Below, piece by piece: positions 26,174 to 34,098 of a DNA stretch of 64,000 nt. Under the pieces are notes generated by a model. That model searched no databases, was not told the origin of the DNA, and saw nothing but the letters and a program-made list of their open reading frames with translations. The number at the start of each line of letters is the position of its first letter. The stretch's first letter is position 1. The DNA lies in NCBI GenBank assembly GCA_946407895.1, contig CAMJQA010000001.1, forward strand, positions 1 through 64,000. The letters run 5' to 3'. Made by a program: the position numbers and the translations under genes. This DNA is from an uncultured Prevotellaceae bacterium (GTDB lineage Bacteria; Bacteroidota; Bacteroidia; Bacteroidales; Bacteroidaceae).

Positions 26174-26446
26174 ATGTATAAAATAGAGGTATCCTCCGAA
26201 GCTGACAAGGTTGTGAGGAAATGGAAAAAATCCAACCCTCAGCTATGGAAGAAGTACCAGAAGATTTATTATGAGCTGATAGACCATCCTAGGAATGGCC
26301 TTGGACACCCTGAACCGATGAAAGGCGGTAAAGACATTACGTGGTCCCGGCATATTACTGCCCATGACCGCATTATCTACGACATATATGACGATATTGT
26401 CACTGTTCTGGTAGTTGAAGTCGAAGGGCACTACAGCGACAAATGA
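26174..26446 (+). CDS. Txe/YoeB-family mRNA interferase toxin
   Basis: A 90-residue RelE-superfamily toxin of the Txe/YoeB type. Landmarks matching YoeB include GLGHPEPMKGG (catalytic Glu), WSRHITAHDRIIYDI (catalytic Arg and the conserved WSR.I) and a C-terminal GHY in place of RYHY, with the His kept. YoeB binds the ribosome and cleaves mRNA in the A site. Paired with the upstream Phd/YefM antitoxin, it is the best conserved module of the array. Confidence 0.92.
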   Translation: MYKIEVSSEADKVVRKWKKSNPQLWKKYQKIYYELIDHPRNGLGHPEPMKGGKDITWSRHITAHDRIIYDIYDDIVTVLVVEVEGHYSDK

Positions 26447-26657
26447 TATTCAGACCTACAGCTGCCGCCCATTTTTGGGAGACCCATCCGACGTGATTTG
26501 CCGCTCGGCATCCCCGAAGAGGTGTCGCTTGGTTTATCCAAGAATCCAGCCGCTCTGAGTATCAGGATTTTCAATCCGCCTGCCCCCAGTTCCGTTTCCG
26601 ACAGTACCACTTCCCTTCCCTGCTTTCCGCATGAGCACACAGAAATCGCCGCAAAGA

Positions 26658-26689
26658 TTTGGCGGTATCGCGGAAATGTCGTAACTTTG
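26658..26689 (+). promoter_or_regulatory. TA-array promoter copy 4
   Basis: TTTG (26658-26661), 20-base spacer, TAACTTTG (26682-26689). Only CACACAGAAA remains of the upstream inverted repeat. From here through the antitoxin start codon and its first six codons the sequence is nearly identical to copy 5 at 27533-27614. Confidence 0.85.
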
Positions 26690-26721
26690 CCGCCGAGGAC
26701 AAAAATCGCCTCTGCATAAAT

Positions 26722-27021
26722 ATGACAACAACAATTCAAAGAATCCAATCCACACCCATGGCCCCTTACATTGGGTTGATGGAGACTATGAGCGATCAGG
26801 ACAAGGTTGCCGTTGCCACGTTCCTTGTTTCTGCCATACCTCACGTTAAGATAGTAGAGGAGGAGCCGGCAAAGAATAGCGCAGAGATTATCCGAGAGAA
26901 ATACAAACACCTGAAACGATCGCCAAGAGTGGAAAAACTCATGCAGCTGCGCGAGGAGGCCAGCAAAGTTGTTGACCTTAACGACCAGCGCACCAAGCAT
27001 ATCCTTGGTATCGAGCTATGA
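26722..27021 (+). CDS. antitoxin-like protein of PIN_3 module
   Basis: A 99-residue helical protein starting MTTTIQRIQSTPMAPYIGLM; this ATG is chosen because the earlier in-frame start lies in the promoter. It includes MSDQDKVAVATFLVSAIPH and a basic/acidic C-terminal tail. The next gene, a PIN-domain protein, overlaps it by four bases, so it is most likely the antitoxin. No known DNA-binding fold was recognised. The helical segment with SDQDKVAV resembles the LSDDEKIDL segment in the antitoxin at 25145, suggesting distant relation. Confidence 0.72.
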   Translation: MTTTIQRIQSTPMAPYIGLMETMSDQDKVAVATFLVSAIPHVKIVEEEPAKNSAEIIREKYKHLKRSPRVEKLMQLREEASKVVDLNDQRTKHILGIEL

Positions 27022-27446
27022 GAAAGATTTTCCTCGACACAAACATCCTACTTGACTATGGTCAAGAAAGGGCCAGACATGACGAGGCTGAGGCTATCTT
27101 TTGCCTAGGCGATGCTGGCGTGATAGAACTCTTTGCATCCTATTTGTCCTACGCAAACATGGGCTACATCCTGCGTGGGATGGAGCGTGAGGCAAAATAT
27201 TCCCTGATAAGTCTGACTCGCGAGGGTGTCACTGTTCTGCCCTGCGATGCGCTGCAATTAGACGCAGCGTTGTCGCGCCCTGTAAAGGACTATGAGGACA
27301 TGCTACAATATCAATGTGCCTTGGCTGCCGGCTGCGAGGCGATTATAACTAATAATAAGAAAGACTACTACGAATTCTCTCAGATACCATTCCTAACATC
27401 AGAGGAATTCTTGCTGCAATTAGACTATAACGACGAAGAGAAGTAA
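27018..27446 (+). CDS. PIN-domain toxin (PIN_3 type)
   Basis: A 142-residue PIN-domain protein. Asp7 (IFLDTNILLDY), Asp94 (KDYEDMLQYQCAL) and the ITNNKKDYYEF motif near residue 110 fit the PIN_3 branch, in which the second acidic position of VapC is replaced (here LSYANMGYIL). It probably acts as the ribonuclease toxin of the fourth module, coupled by ATGA to its antitoxin. It ends at the truncated array repeat at 27449. Confidence 0.85.
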   Translation: MRKIFLDTNILLDYGQERARHDEAEAIFCLGDAGVIELFASYLSYANMGYILRGMEREAKYSLISLTREGVTVLPCDALQLDAALSRPVKDYEDMLQYQCALAAGCEAIITNNKKDYYEFSQIPFLTSEEFLLQLDYNDEEK

Positions 27447-27532
27447 GCCAGTGTCGCCGGACTCCCGCCTGGCATCTGCTGATGAGCGATGTAGGCCGAT
27501 AGTGTGACCCCACACAGAAAACTTCGCAAAGA

Positions 27533-27564
27533 TTTGGCGGTATCGCGGAAATGTCGTATCTTTG
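27533..27564 (+). promoter_or_regulatory. TA-array promoter copy 5 (orphan)
   Basis: TTTG (27533-27536), 20-base spacer, TATCTTTG (27557-27564), with the perfect inverted repeat GTGTG-ACCC-CACAC at 27502-27515. It is preceded by about 80 bases repeated from 24340-24420 and drives only a 15-codon remnant. Confidence 0.8.
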
Positions 27565-27596
27565 CCGCCGAGGACAAAAATCGCCTCTGCATAAAT

Positions 27597-27644
27597 ATGA
27601 CAACAACAATTCAAATAAAGCATTCCAAAGCATATAGGCCCTAA
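27597..27644 (+). pseudogene. beheaded antitoxin remnant
   Basis: ATG plus five codons (MTTTIQ) identical to the start of the antitoxin at 26722, then unrelated codons and a stop after 15 residues. With the intact promoter copy 5 in front, this is the scar of a lost or recombined fifth module. Confidence 0.75.
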
Positions 27645-27689
27645 GAAGCCCAGTGAAACCGCATAAGCTCTTAATACGAGAATGGTCGT

Positions 27690-28343
27690 ACAGCCGCACA
27701 GCTCAGAACTGATTTAATTTTATTAGAAATTTTTGATTGGTCGCATAGCTCAAAATTAAAACAAAAATTATAAGCAAAAATTCATTGAATAGTTTTGTTG
27801 CTGAGCGAAGCGACCACACAAACAGAATACATCATACACTCAAATATAATTTAATTTTATTAGAAATTTTTGATTGGTCGCACAGCTCAAAATTAAAGCA
27901 AAAATTATAAGCAAAAATTCATTGAATAGTTTTGTTGCTGAGCGAAGCGACCACACAAACAGAATACATCATACACTCAGAACTGATTTAATTTTATTTC
28001 AAATTTTTGTTTTGATTTTGAGCGAAGCGACCCCAAGCAGAATAGATCATACACTCAAATATAATTTAATTTTATTTCAAATTTTTGTTTTGATTTTGAG
28101 CGAAGCGACCCCAAGCAGAATAGATCATACACTCAAATATAATTTAATTTTATCTGTAATTTTTGTTTTGATTTTGAGCGAAGCGACCCCAAGCAGAATA
28201 CATCATACACTCAAATATAATTTTTATTAGAAATTTTTGTTTAAATTTTGACCTTTCAGGTCGAAGCCCCTTTCGCTCGGCAAAGATCAAACCAGGTTTG
28301 ACTCTGCTCTCGCTTACTCGGGGCTTTGAGCGAAGCGACCCCT
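27690..28343. repeat. interspersed and 78-base tandem repeats before the glycosyltransferase genes
   Basis: The gap holds two copies of GGTCGCAYAGCTCAAAATT (27739-27757, 27876-27894), four tandem copies of a 78-base unit from GAGCGAAGCGACC to TTTTGTTTTGATTTT (about 27943-28250), and the 94-base hairpin block (28250-28343). Because 78 is a multiple of three the unit stays open in one frame and produces an apparent 26-residue peptide repeat (28.0-28.2 kb); this is not taken as a gene. Confidence 0.85.
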
Positions 28344-29399
28344 AAGCAACTAAGTGCATTAGAAATAAAACCACAAACATTAACCATAACGAAAACGGAA
28401 ACAGGGGAGACACACCCTCTCATATCAGTCATCGTGCCTGTCTATAATGTGGCGCCCTACCTGAGGCGTTGCATAGACAGCCTGCTCGCACAGACCTTCC
28501 GCGACTTCGAAATCATCCTCGTTGATGATGGCAGCACCGACGGGAGCAGCGCTATCTGCGACGAGTATGCGAAGGCAAGCAATAACGGAGGAATTAAGGT
28601 TAGGGCTGTTCATCAGCCGAACGCTGGAGTCTCGTCAGCCCGCAACCGCGGTGTTGACGAGGCCCGTGGCGTTTATATCTCCTTCATCGATGCCGACGAC
28701 TGGGTGGAACCCTCATTCCTGCAAGCTTTTGCCGATGAAATAGCGAAGCACAAAGATGTGGACCTGGTGGTACAGGGTTTTTGGAACCACGAGAAGCAGC
28801 CGATGACGTGGGATGAGGTTTACTATCCTACACGGCATGAAGTCTGCCTCCACATGATGGAGATGGAACAGCGGCGACTGATAGGTTATGTGTGGAACAA
28901 GATATTCCGCCGCACGGTAATCACCGACAATAATATACGCTTCGACCCATCCGTACCCATCGGCGAGGACTACCTGTTCTGCCTGACCTGCATAGGTCAG
29001 TGCCATAGCATGGCCGTGACGCCGCACATAGGCTACCATTACTTCTACCCGCCCGGCGACCACAAGGACTACCCCTTCGCGGCATGGAACAAACGCCTCG
29101 ACGGTGTGGACAACGTACTCTGCCAGCAGTGGGGGGAAATGCCCGGCACGGTAAGGCAGCAACTCAGGGCCCGCGAGTTCAAGATGGGACTCTACGTCAT
29201 GCGCATCGCCTACCACGAGCGTTTGCCACGCGCAGAGCGCCTGGCGTTCCTGCGTAAGATAAAGAGGTGGGCAGCAGGCAATGATGAAGTCCGTCTGTCG
29301 GATTACGAACCATCGTTCCGCATACTGGGCTGGCTGGTGCTCTATCTGCCCCACGCCCTCAGCGATATACTCCTAATGACCGTCCGGAATCTGCGTTGA
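28326..29399 (+). CDS. family 2 glycosyltransferase
   Basis: A GT-A fold transferase of up to 357 residues: ISVIVPVYNVAPYLRRCIDS, EIILVDDGSTDGSS and the DxD-type FIDADDWVEPSFL. The C-terminal half is typical of capsule GT2 enzymes that move a hexose onto a lipid-linked acceptor. No ATG exists before the conserved core. The only start codon that keeps the first beta strand is the TTG at 28326, which lies inside the end of the 94-base repeat block, so the first five residues (SEATP) come from repeat DNA. It is the first gene of the polysaccharide block, overlapped by the next gene. Confidence 0.85.
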   Translation: MSEATPKQLSALEIKPQTLTITKTETGETHPLISVIVPVYNVAPYLRRCIDSLLAQTFRDFEIILVDDGSTDGSSAICDEYAKASNNGGIKVRAVHQPNAGVSSARNRGVDEARGVYISFIDADDWVEPSFLQAFADEIAKHKDVDLVVQGFWNHEKQPMTWDEVYYPTRHEVCLHMMEMEQRRLIGYVWNKIFRRTVITDNNIRFDPSVPIGEDYLFCLTCIGQCHSMAVTPHIGYHYFYPPGDHKDYPFAAWNKRLDGVDNVLCQQWGEMPGTVRQQLRAREFKMGLYVMRIAYHERLPRAERLAFLRKIKRWAAGNDEVRLSDYEPSFRILGWLVLYLPHALSDILLMTVRNLR

Positions 29400-29410
29400 A
29401 GAATAATACA

Positions 29411-30280
29411 ATGCCTCCCCGCCACGCCTATCTCATCATATCCTACGAGCAGCCCCGCATGCTGGCCCGCCTCATCGAGGCCATTGATGATGAACGCAAC
29501 GACATCTTCGTGCATATCGACAAGAAGGCATCATGGGATAGTTCAATGTATGAGGTGCAAAGTTCAAAGCTATACTTCATTCCCCGTATCGATGCCCGCT
29601 GGGGCGACTACTCACTCGTCGAAGTGGAGCTGCACCTCATCGAGTCAGCCCTGCAGCACGGTCCCTACAGCTACCTCCACCTGCTCTCCGACAGCGACTA
29701 CCCCTTCAAGTCGCAAGACTACATCCATGCCGAATGTGAACAGCTGGCAGGCCGGGAGTTCATAGGGTATGCAAAGACAAATGATACGGAAAAGGAGATT
29801 TACAACAAGGTAAGGTACTACTACTTCTTTACCAAGAAGTTCCGCGAGAACACCTTGCCACACCGCGCCTTTAAATATCTCTACACAAGAGCACAGAAAT
29901 GCCTGGGCATCAACCGTGCACGGGGCATTGACTTCAAGCGCGGCAGTCAGTGGTGCAGCATCACAATGGACTTTGCAAGATATGTGAATGCCCACCGCCA
30001 GGAGATAGAACGGCAATACCGCCGCACCTACTGCCCCGACGAAATTTTCATGCAGACGCTGTGCTGGAACTCGCCTTTCCGCGAACACTTGTACTCCACA
30101 GAGGATGAGTTCGAGGGATGCAAAAGGTTCATCAACTGGCATGGCCGCGACATTCACTGGTTCGAGGAGCAGGACATAAAAGACATGATGGCCTCCAACC
30201 GCTGGTTTGCCCGCAAGTTCAAGGAAGAACAAATAGCACTGGTGGATAAAATACAAAAGCGTATCAACGGCGTGAGATGA
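29411..30280 (+). CDS. beta-1,6-N-acetylglucosaminyltransferase family (Core-2/I-branching type)
   Basis: A 289-residue family 14-like transferase. Recognised by HAYLIISYEQPRMLARLIEA, DDERNDIFVHIDKKASW, YSYLHLLSDSDYPFKSQDYI and the late FKRGSQWCSITMDFARYV, CPDEIFMQTL. Members add GlcNAc or another sugar as a branch. ATG at 29411 is preferred; a TTG at 29396 overlapping the upstream stop is possible. It overlaps the next gene by four bases, so the first three transferases are translationally coupled. Confidence 0.85.
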   Translation: MPPRHAYLIISYEQPRMLARLIEAIDDERNDIFVHIDKKASWDSSMYEVQSSKLYFIPRIDARWGDYSLVEVELHLIESALQHGPYSYLHLLSDSDYPFKSQDYIHAECEQLAGREFIGYAKTNDTEKEIYNKVRYYYFFTKKFRENTLPHRAFKYLYTRAQKCLGINRARGIDFKRGSQWCSITMDFARYVNAHRQEIERQYRRTYCPDEIFMQTLCWNSPFREHLYSTEDEFEGCKRFINWHGRDIHWFEEQDIKDMMASNRWFARKFKEEQIALVDKIQKRINGVR

Positions 30281-31167
30281 CAGACATTGCTATACTCATT
30301 ACGGTTTTTAATCGCAAGGCAGAGACCATCAGATGCCTCGACTCTGTTGAAAGTACGTGGCGGGGAAGTCATTCCGCCTTGAACCTGACGGTTTTCCTGA
30401 CCGACGATGGCAGCACCGATGGTACTGCGGATGCTATAGCATCCCGCAACTATGCCATGGAAACGGTGATACTGAATGGCAGCGGACAACTTTACTGGAA
30501 CGGTGGCATGATCAACAGCTGGAAAGCAGCACTCGTTTCGGGAAAGAGATACAACGGCTACCTTTGGCTGAACAACGACACCACCATACTTGACGGCTTC
30601 TGGGAACAGTTGCAGGGTGCCGACGCATATTGCCACAAGCAGTTCTCACGAGGTGGCATCTACGTGGGCAGCACCTGTAGCAGCGATGGTCAGACATTCA
30701 CCTACGGCGGTTTCAATTTCGCCAACAAGTTGACGTTGAAGGACGTCTTTGTGAAACCCAACGGTAGTTTCCAGACCTGCCAGTGCGCCCATGGCAATCT
30801 GACTTACGTCTCACAGGACGTGGTGGACCGTATGGGTATCTTTACCGATGAGTACATCCATAGTGGCGGCGACCACGATTACACATATAGAGCCTATCGG
30901 CAGGGGTGGCCACTTTTGGTGCTCCCTTCGTTCTGCGGTATCTGCAACAACGACCATCCCGAGGACGGCTATGCCGACTTCCTTAGCATGCCCCTGCGGG
31001 AGCGCATCCGCTACCTGAAGTCGCCATTGGGATTCAACCTTCACAATACACTGGTCTTCCAGCGGCGCTGCTTCCCCTACCGTTATCCCTTCGTATGGTT
31101 GATGGGCTATGCCAAGGCATTCTTCCCCAAACTGTACTGGAAAGTGTATAAACGCGCACGGAGCTAA
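30277..31167 (+). CDS. family 2 glycosyltransferase (rhamnosyl/galactosyl type)
   Basis: A 296-residue GT2 enzyme: IAILITVFNRKAETIRCLDS, FLTDDGSTDGTADAI, the acceptor/metal motif LWLNNDTTILDGFW, and a late GGDHDYTYRAYRQGW. The WLNND form of the DxD motif and the GGxxED-like GGDHDY resemble the rhamnosyltransferase branch of GT2. The ATG overlaps the upstream stop (ATGA). It is followed by another transferase after a one-base gap. Confidence 0.85.
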   Translation: MTDIAILITVFNRKAETIRCLDSVESTWRGSHSALNLTVFLTDDGSTDGTADAIASRNYAMETVILNGSGQLYWNGGMINSWKAALVSGKRYNGYLWLNNDTTILDGFWEQLQGADAYCHKQFSRGGIYVGSTCSSDGQTFTYGGFNFANKLTLKDVFVKPNGSFQTCQCAHGNLTYVSQDVVDRMGIFTDEYIHSGGDHDYTYRAYRQGWPLLVLPSFCGICNNDHPEDGYADFLSMPLRERIRYLKSPLGFNLHNTLVFQRRCFPYRYPFVWLMGYAKAFFPKLYWKVYKRARS

Positions 31168-31168
31168 C

Positions 31169-31999
31169 ATGAAAAAGATCTTCATTGCATACGCCGACGC
31201 CAACCTGGCTTATTCGCTGAAACGCATCGGCTGGCAGGCACGCCGGCTGGGTATCTTCGACGAGGTCATCCTGTACACACCCGCCGACCTGCCACAGTAT
31301 CTTTTGCACTCCCCATTGATGAAACAGCAGAAGGGCGGAGGCTACTGGGCCTGGAAACCCGTACTCATCTATGAAACGCTGCTCAGACACGATGAGGGCG
31401 ACGTAGTGGTCTATGTAGATGCCGGCTGCACACTGAACAGGAGTACGGAGTGGGACTTGATGTTCAAGCTGATGCTGGAGTACGACACCATCTGCTTTCA
31501 CTATGATGCCGAAATGCCCGTTTGGGAGAAGTGGGGAAGTACCTCTACAAAAATCAAGTACTGGACCAAGCAATCTGCCACTCAGTTCCTTGACGCCTAT
31601 TGCAAGAACAACAACTGGCATGATGCCCTCAAGATTTGGGGTGGCCTGCTATTCGTAAAGGGAAAAGGAAATTTATTTCTCCGACATTGGTTGGATATCA
31701 CCTTGAATCATCCCGACGTGATTATTGACCCCACCGAAGAAGAACTTAGGCACCAGCCCGAAGGCTTTGCCTTCCACAAGCATGACCAGTCGGTCATCAC
31801 CGCCCTGGCCTATTACGACAAGACGGTGCTTGTACTCCCCGAGGTCAGCGAGACGAATGGCTCCACCTCCTTTGTCTATGCCGAAAGGTTACGGGCTCGC
31901 AATATCCGCCAGTACCTGGCAGAAAGCGCCAAGCACTATCTGCGAAAAAGGCTTGGCGATGAATGGTTTGAACGCTGCAAACATTTGCTGGGCGCATGA
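31169..31999 (+). CDS. putative polysaccharide glycosyltransferase
   Basis: A 276-residue soluble protein. Start at 31169 (MKKIFIAYADANLAYSLKRI) is preferred; the upstream in-frame ATG lies within the previous gene. It contains YWAWKPVLIYETL and the DxD-like VVVYVDAGCTLN, which are typical of a poorly characterised group of Bacteroidales capsule transferases that keep a GT-A-like donor site. It has no membrane segment. Its start is one base after the previous stop and its end overlaps the next gene by four bases, so it belongs to the same operon. Donor and acceptor unknown. Confidence 0.72.
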   Translation: MKKIFIAYADANLAYSLKRIGWQARRLGIFDEVILYTPADLPQYLLHSPLMKQQKGGGYWAWKPVLIYETLLRHDEGDVVVYVDAGCTLNRSTEWDLMFKLMLEYDTICFHYDAEMPVWEKWGSTSTKIKYWTKQSATQFLDAYCKNNNWHDALKIWGGLLFVKGKGNLFLRHWLDITLNHPDVIIDPTEEELRHQPEGFAFHKHDQSVITALAYYDKTVLVLPEVSETNGSTSFVYAERLRARNIRQYLAESAKHYLRKRLGDEWFERCKHLLGA

Positions 32000-32955
32000 A
32001 GCTATCCGTCATCATACCCATATACAAAGTAGAAGCATACATTGAGCGGTGCGCCCGTGCGCTCATGATGCAGACGCTGGATGGCGTGGAATACATCTTC
32101 GTGGACGATTGTTCGCCAGATGACAGCATGAAGGTGTTGCAGCGCATCCTGGCTGAATACCCCGGCCAACAGCATGTAAGAATTCTGCACCACTCCCAGA
32201 ACCGCGGTCTGCCGGCTGCCCGCAATACCGGACTGGATGCAGCCACAGGCGATTACGTCTTCCACTGCGACAGCGACGACTATCTGGAGCCCGATGCCCT
32301 GCAGGCTATGTACGAGGCTGCACGGAAGTCTGATGCCGATATTGTGTATTGCGACTGGATTCTGACCTTCCCCCAGAAGGAACGCTATATGCGCTGCCCT
32401 GCCTACGAGACACCCGAGGATGCCCTGCGAGGATTACTTCACGGCACAATGAAGTACAATGTGTGGAATAAGTTGGTAAAGAGGGAACTTTATAACGAAG
32501 ACCTCAGCATTAGATTTCCTGAAGGTCACGGTATGGGCGAGGACATGACGATGATACTGCTCTTTGCCCGCGCCAAACGTATAGCATACCTGCCCAAAGG
32601 TATCTATCACTATGTGCGGCAAAACGAGAATGCCTTTACGGCGGTGCGCTCGGAATCATCATACGCCGACTTGCTGTTCAATGCCAGTCGGGTAATAGAA
32701 GGGCTGCATGGCAAGGTCTCGGAAGAAGACCTGGCCTGCTTTAAACTCAATGTCAAGTTCCCGTTCCTCATCAGCAACCAAAGCAAAGACTTTGAGCGGT
32801 GGCAGCAGTGGTTTCCCGAGGCCAATGCCTATATCCCGAAGCATGGCGTCTCACGCCGTGCCCGATTTTTGGAATGGTGTGCAAATGCCTATTGCTACTT
32901 GCCGTTGAGGCTTCATTACCAATTGATAAATAAATTCAATAACCAAAACAATTAA
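31996..32955 (+). CDS. family 2 glycosyltransferase
   Basis: A 319-residue GT2 transferase: LSVIIPIYKVEAYIERCARA, YIFVDDCSPDDSMKVL, and the metal motif FHCDSDDYLEPDALQAMY. The later MGEDMTMILLFARAKR is the conserved acidic motif of this branch. It is the fifth gene of a tightly packed transferase series. A 92-base gap follows, where 32964-32973 (AATCGCTTGG) and 32999-33011 (CCAATAAGCGATT) form an inverted repeat that may end this unit. Confidence 0.88.
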   Translation: MKLSVIIPIYKVEAYIERCARALMMQTLDGVEYIFVDDCSPDDSMKVLQRILAEYPGQQHVRILHHSQNRGLPAARNTGLDAATGDYVFHCDSDDYLEPDALQAMYEAARKSDADIVYCDWILTFPQKERYMRCPAYETPEDALRGLLHGTMKYNVWNKLVKRELYNEDLSIRFPEGHGMGEDMTMILLFARAKRIAYLPKGIYHYVRQNENAFTAVRSESSYADLLFNASRVIEGLHGKVSEEDLACFKLNVKFPFLISNQSKDFERWQQWFPEANAYIPKHGVSRRARFLEWCANAYCYLPLRLHYQLINKFNNQNN

Positions 32956-33047
32956 CAATAAACAATCGCTTGGCCCTGATGCTAGACTCGTCTATGAACC
33001 AATAAGCGATTTGATCCTACATCTTCATTAATTAATACCCACTTAGC

Positions 33048-34073
33048 ATGCAAGAGAGAAACGTCAGCATAGAAGCCTTTCGGTTCATTTTCATGACGAT
33101 CCTTTGCCTTTGGCACATGGAAACGGGACTTCACTTCCAGTATCATGGTTATTTGGTTGTAGAGTTCTTCTTTATGCTATCAGGTGTATTGCTATACAAT
33201 TCTTTTCTCCGGCATCCAGAAGTCGGTGTGCTGGACTTTACCATTCGTAAGTTCAAACGATTTTGGATTGGGTATGTTCTTGCAATGTTACTGACTTTAT
33301 TGGTTTATCATCGAGGTATATTATCCCAACTCGCTACAGAAACAGAAAGCAATCTCGAACGCTTATTTAGTTATATCTTGCAATTGACAGCCGAAACATT
33401 TATGGTCAGGTATGGTATTTTTTGCTATATGATTAACCATCCAACGTGGTATTTATCGGTTTTATTGGCTGTTGGTGCCTTACTTTATGCCTTGTTGAGG
33501 CATTATAATCGCAAGGCCATTAGCTTTATTATCCCTCTCTCTTCTCTGATTATTTACGGTTATTTCTTTCCGATGGGAACATCAAATAGCATCGAACATT
33601 GGGATACAGTAAATGGTTTTTCTTTATCCATGTTGAGAGGCTGGGCTGATATGGGACTCGGCATTCTCATATATGAATTATTACGGTTAAAGAAGAATGT
33701 TATTGAAGTTCATGTCAAATGGTTGAACGCTACCAGTATCTTTAGCCTTGTCATAATTCTATTGCTTTTTATTCTAAACGTTCAAAAAGATTCATTTGTT
33801 ATCATCTTTATGCCTGTATTCATCATGGGACTGCTGTGTAAACAGAGTTGTTGGAACCAGTGGCTTACATCTAAAATATGGATATTCTTGGGCGGATTGT
33901 CCTACGAGATGCTATTGATACATATGTTCGTTAGAGGACCATTTGTAAAGTTTGAGGTCTATCAATGGATGAATCCTTGGCTTTTGGGCATCAGCTACAT
34001 GGCACTTGTCTTGCTATGTTCCTATCTGCTGAAATACACAAGCATGAAAATCCAGAAAAGACTGGGATGGTAA
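33048..34073 (+). CDS. membrane acyltransferase (OafA/Acyltransferase_3 family)
   Basis: A 341-residue integral membrane protein with about ten hydrophobic segments. The N-terminal signature is SIEAFRFIFMTILCLWHME followed by FFMLSGVLLYNSFL and KRFWIGYVLAMLL, typical of Acyltransferase_3 enzymes that O-acetylate polysaccharides using acetyl-CoA. Base composition becomes clearly more AT-rich than in the preceding transferases, suggesting a different origin. It probably decorates the repeat unit made by this locus. Confidence 0.85.
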   Translation: MQERNVSIEAFRFIFMTILCLWHMETGLHFQYHGYLVVEFFFMLSGVLLYNSFLRHPEVGVLDFTIRKFKRFWIGYVLAMLLTLLVYHRGILSQLATETESNLERLFSYILQLTAETFMVRYGIFCYMINHPTWYLSVLLAVGALLYALLRHYNRKAISFIIPLSSLIIYGYFFPMGTSNSIEHWDTVNGFSLSMLRGWADMGLGILIYELLRLKKNVIEVHVKWLNATSIFSLVIILLLFILNVQKDSFVIIFMPVFIMGLLCKQSCWNQWLTSKIWIFLGGLSYEMLLIHMFVRGPFVKFEVYQWMNPWLLGISYMALVLLCSYLLKYTSMKIQKRLGW

Positions 34074-34098
34074 TCCCACATTCTTAATCATTCTATGT

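Noticed and set aside
26447-26640. Possible additional gene between the YoeB module and promoter copy 4
   Set aside because: A plus-strand ORF (26498-26719) runs into the promoter and lacks any motif; the stretch is treated as spacer or relic.
27943-28250. Possible CRISPR array (regular repeats)
   Set aside because: The 78-base units are contiguous with no unique spacers and no cas genes are present in the window.
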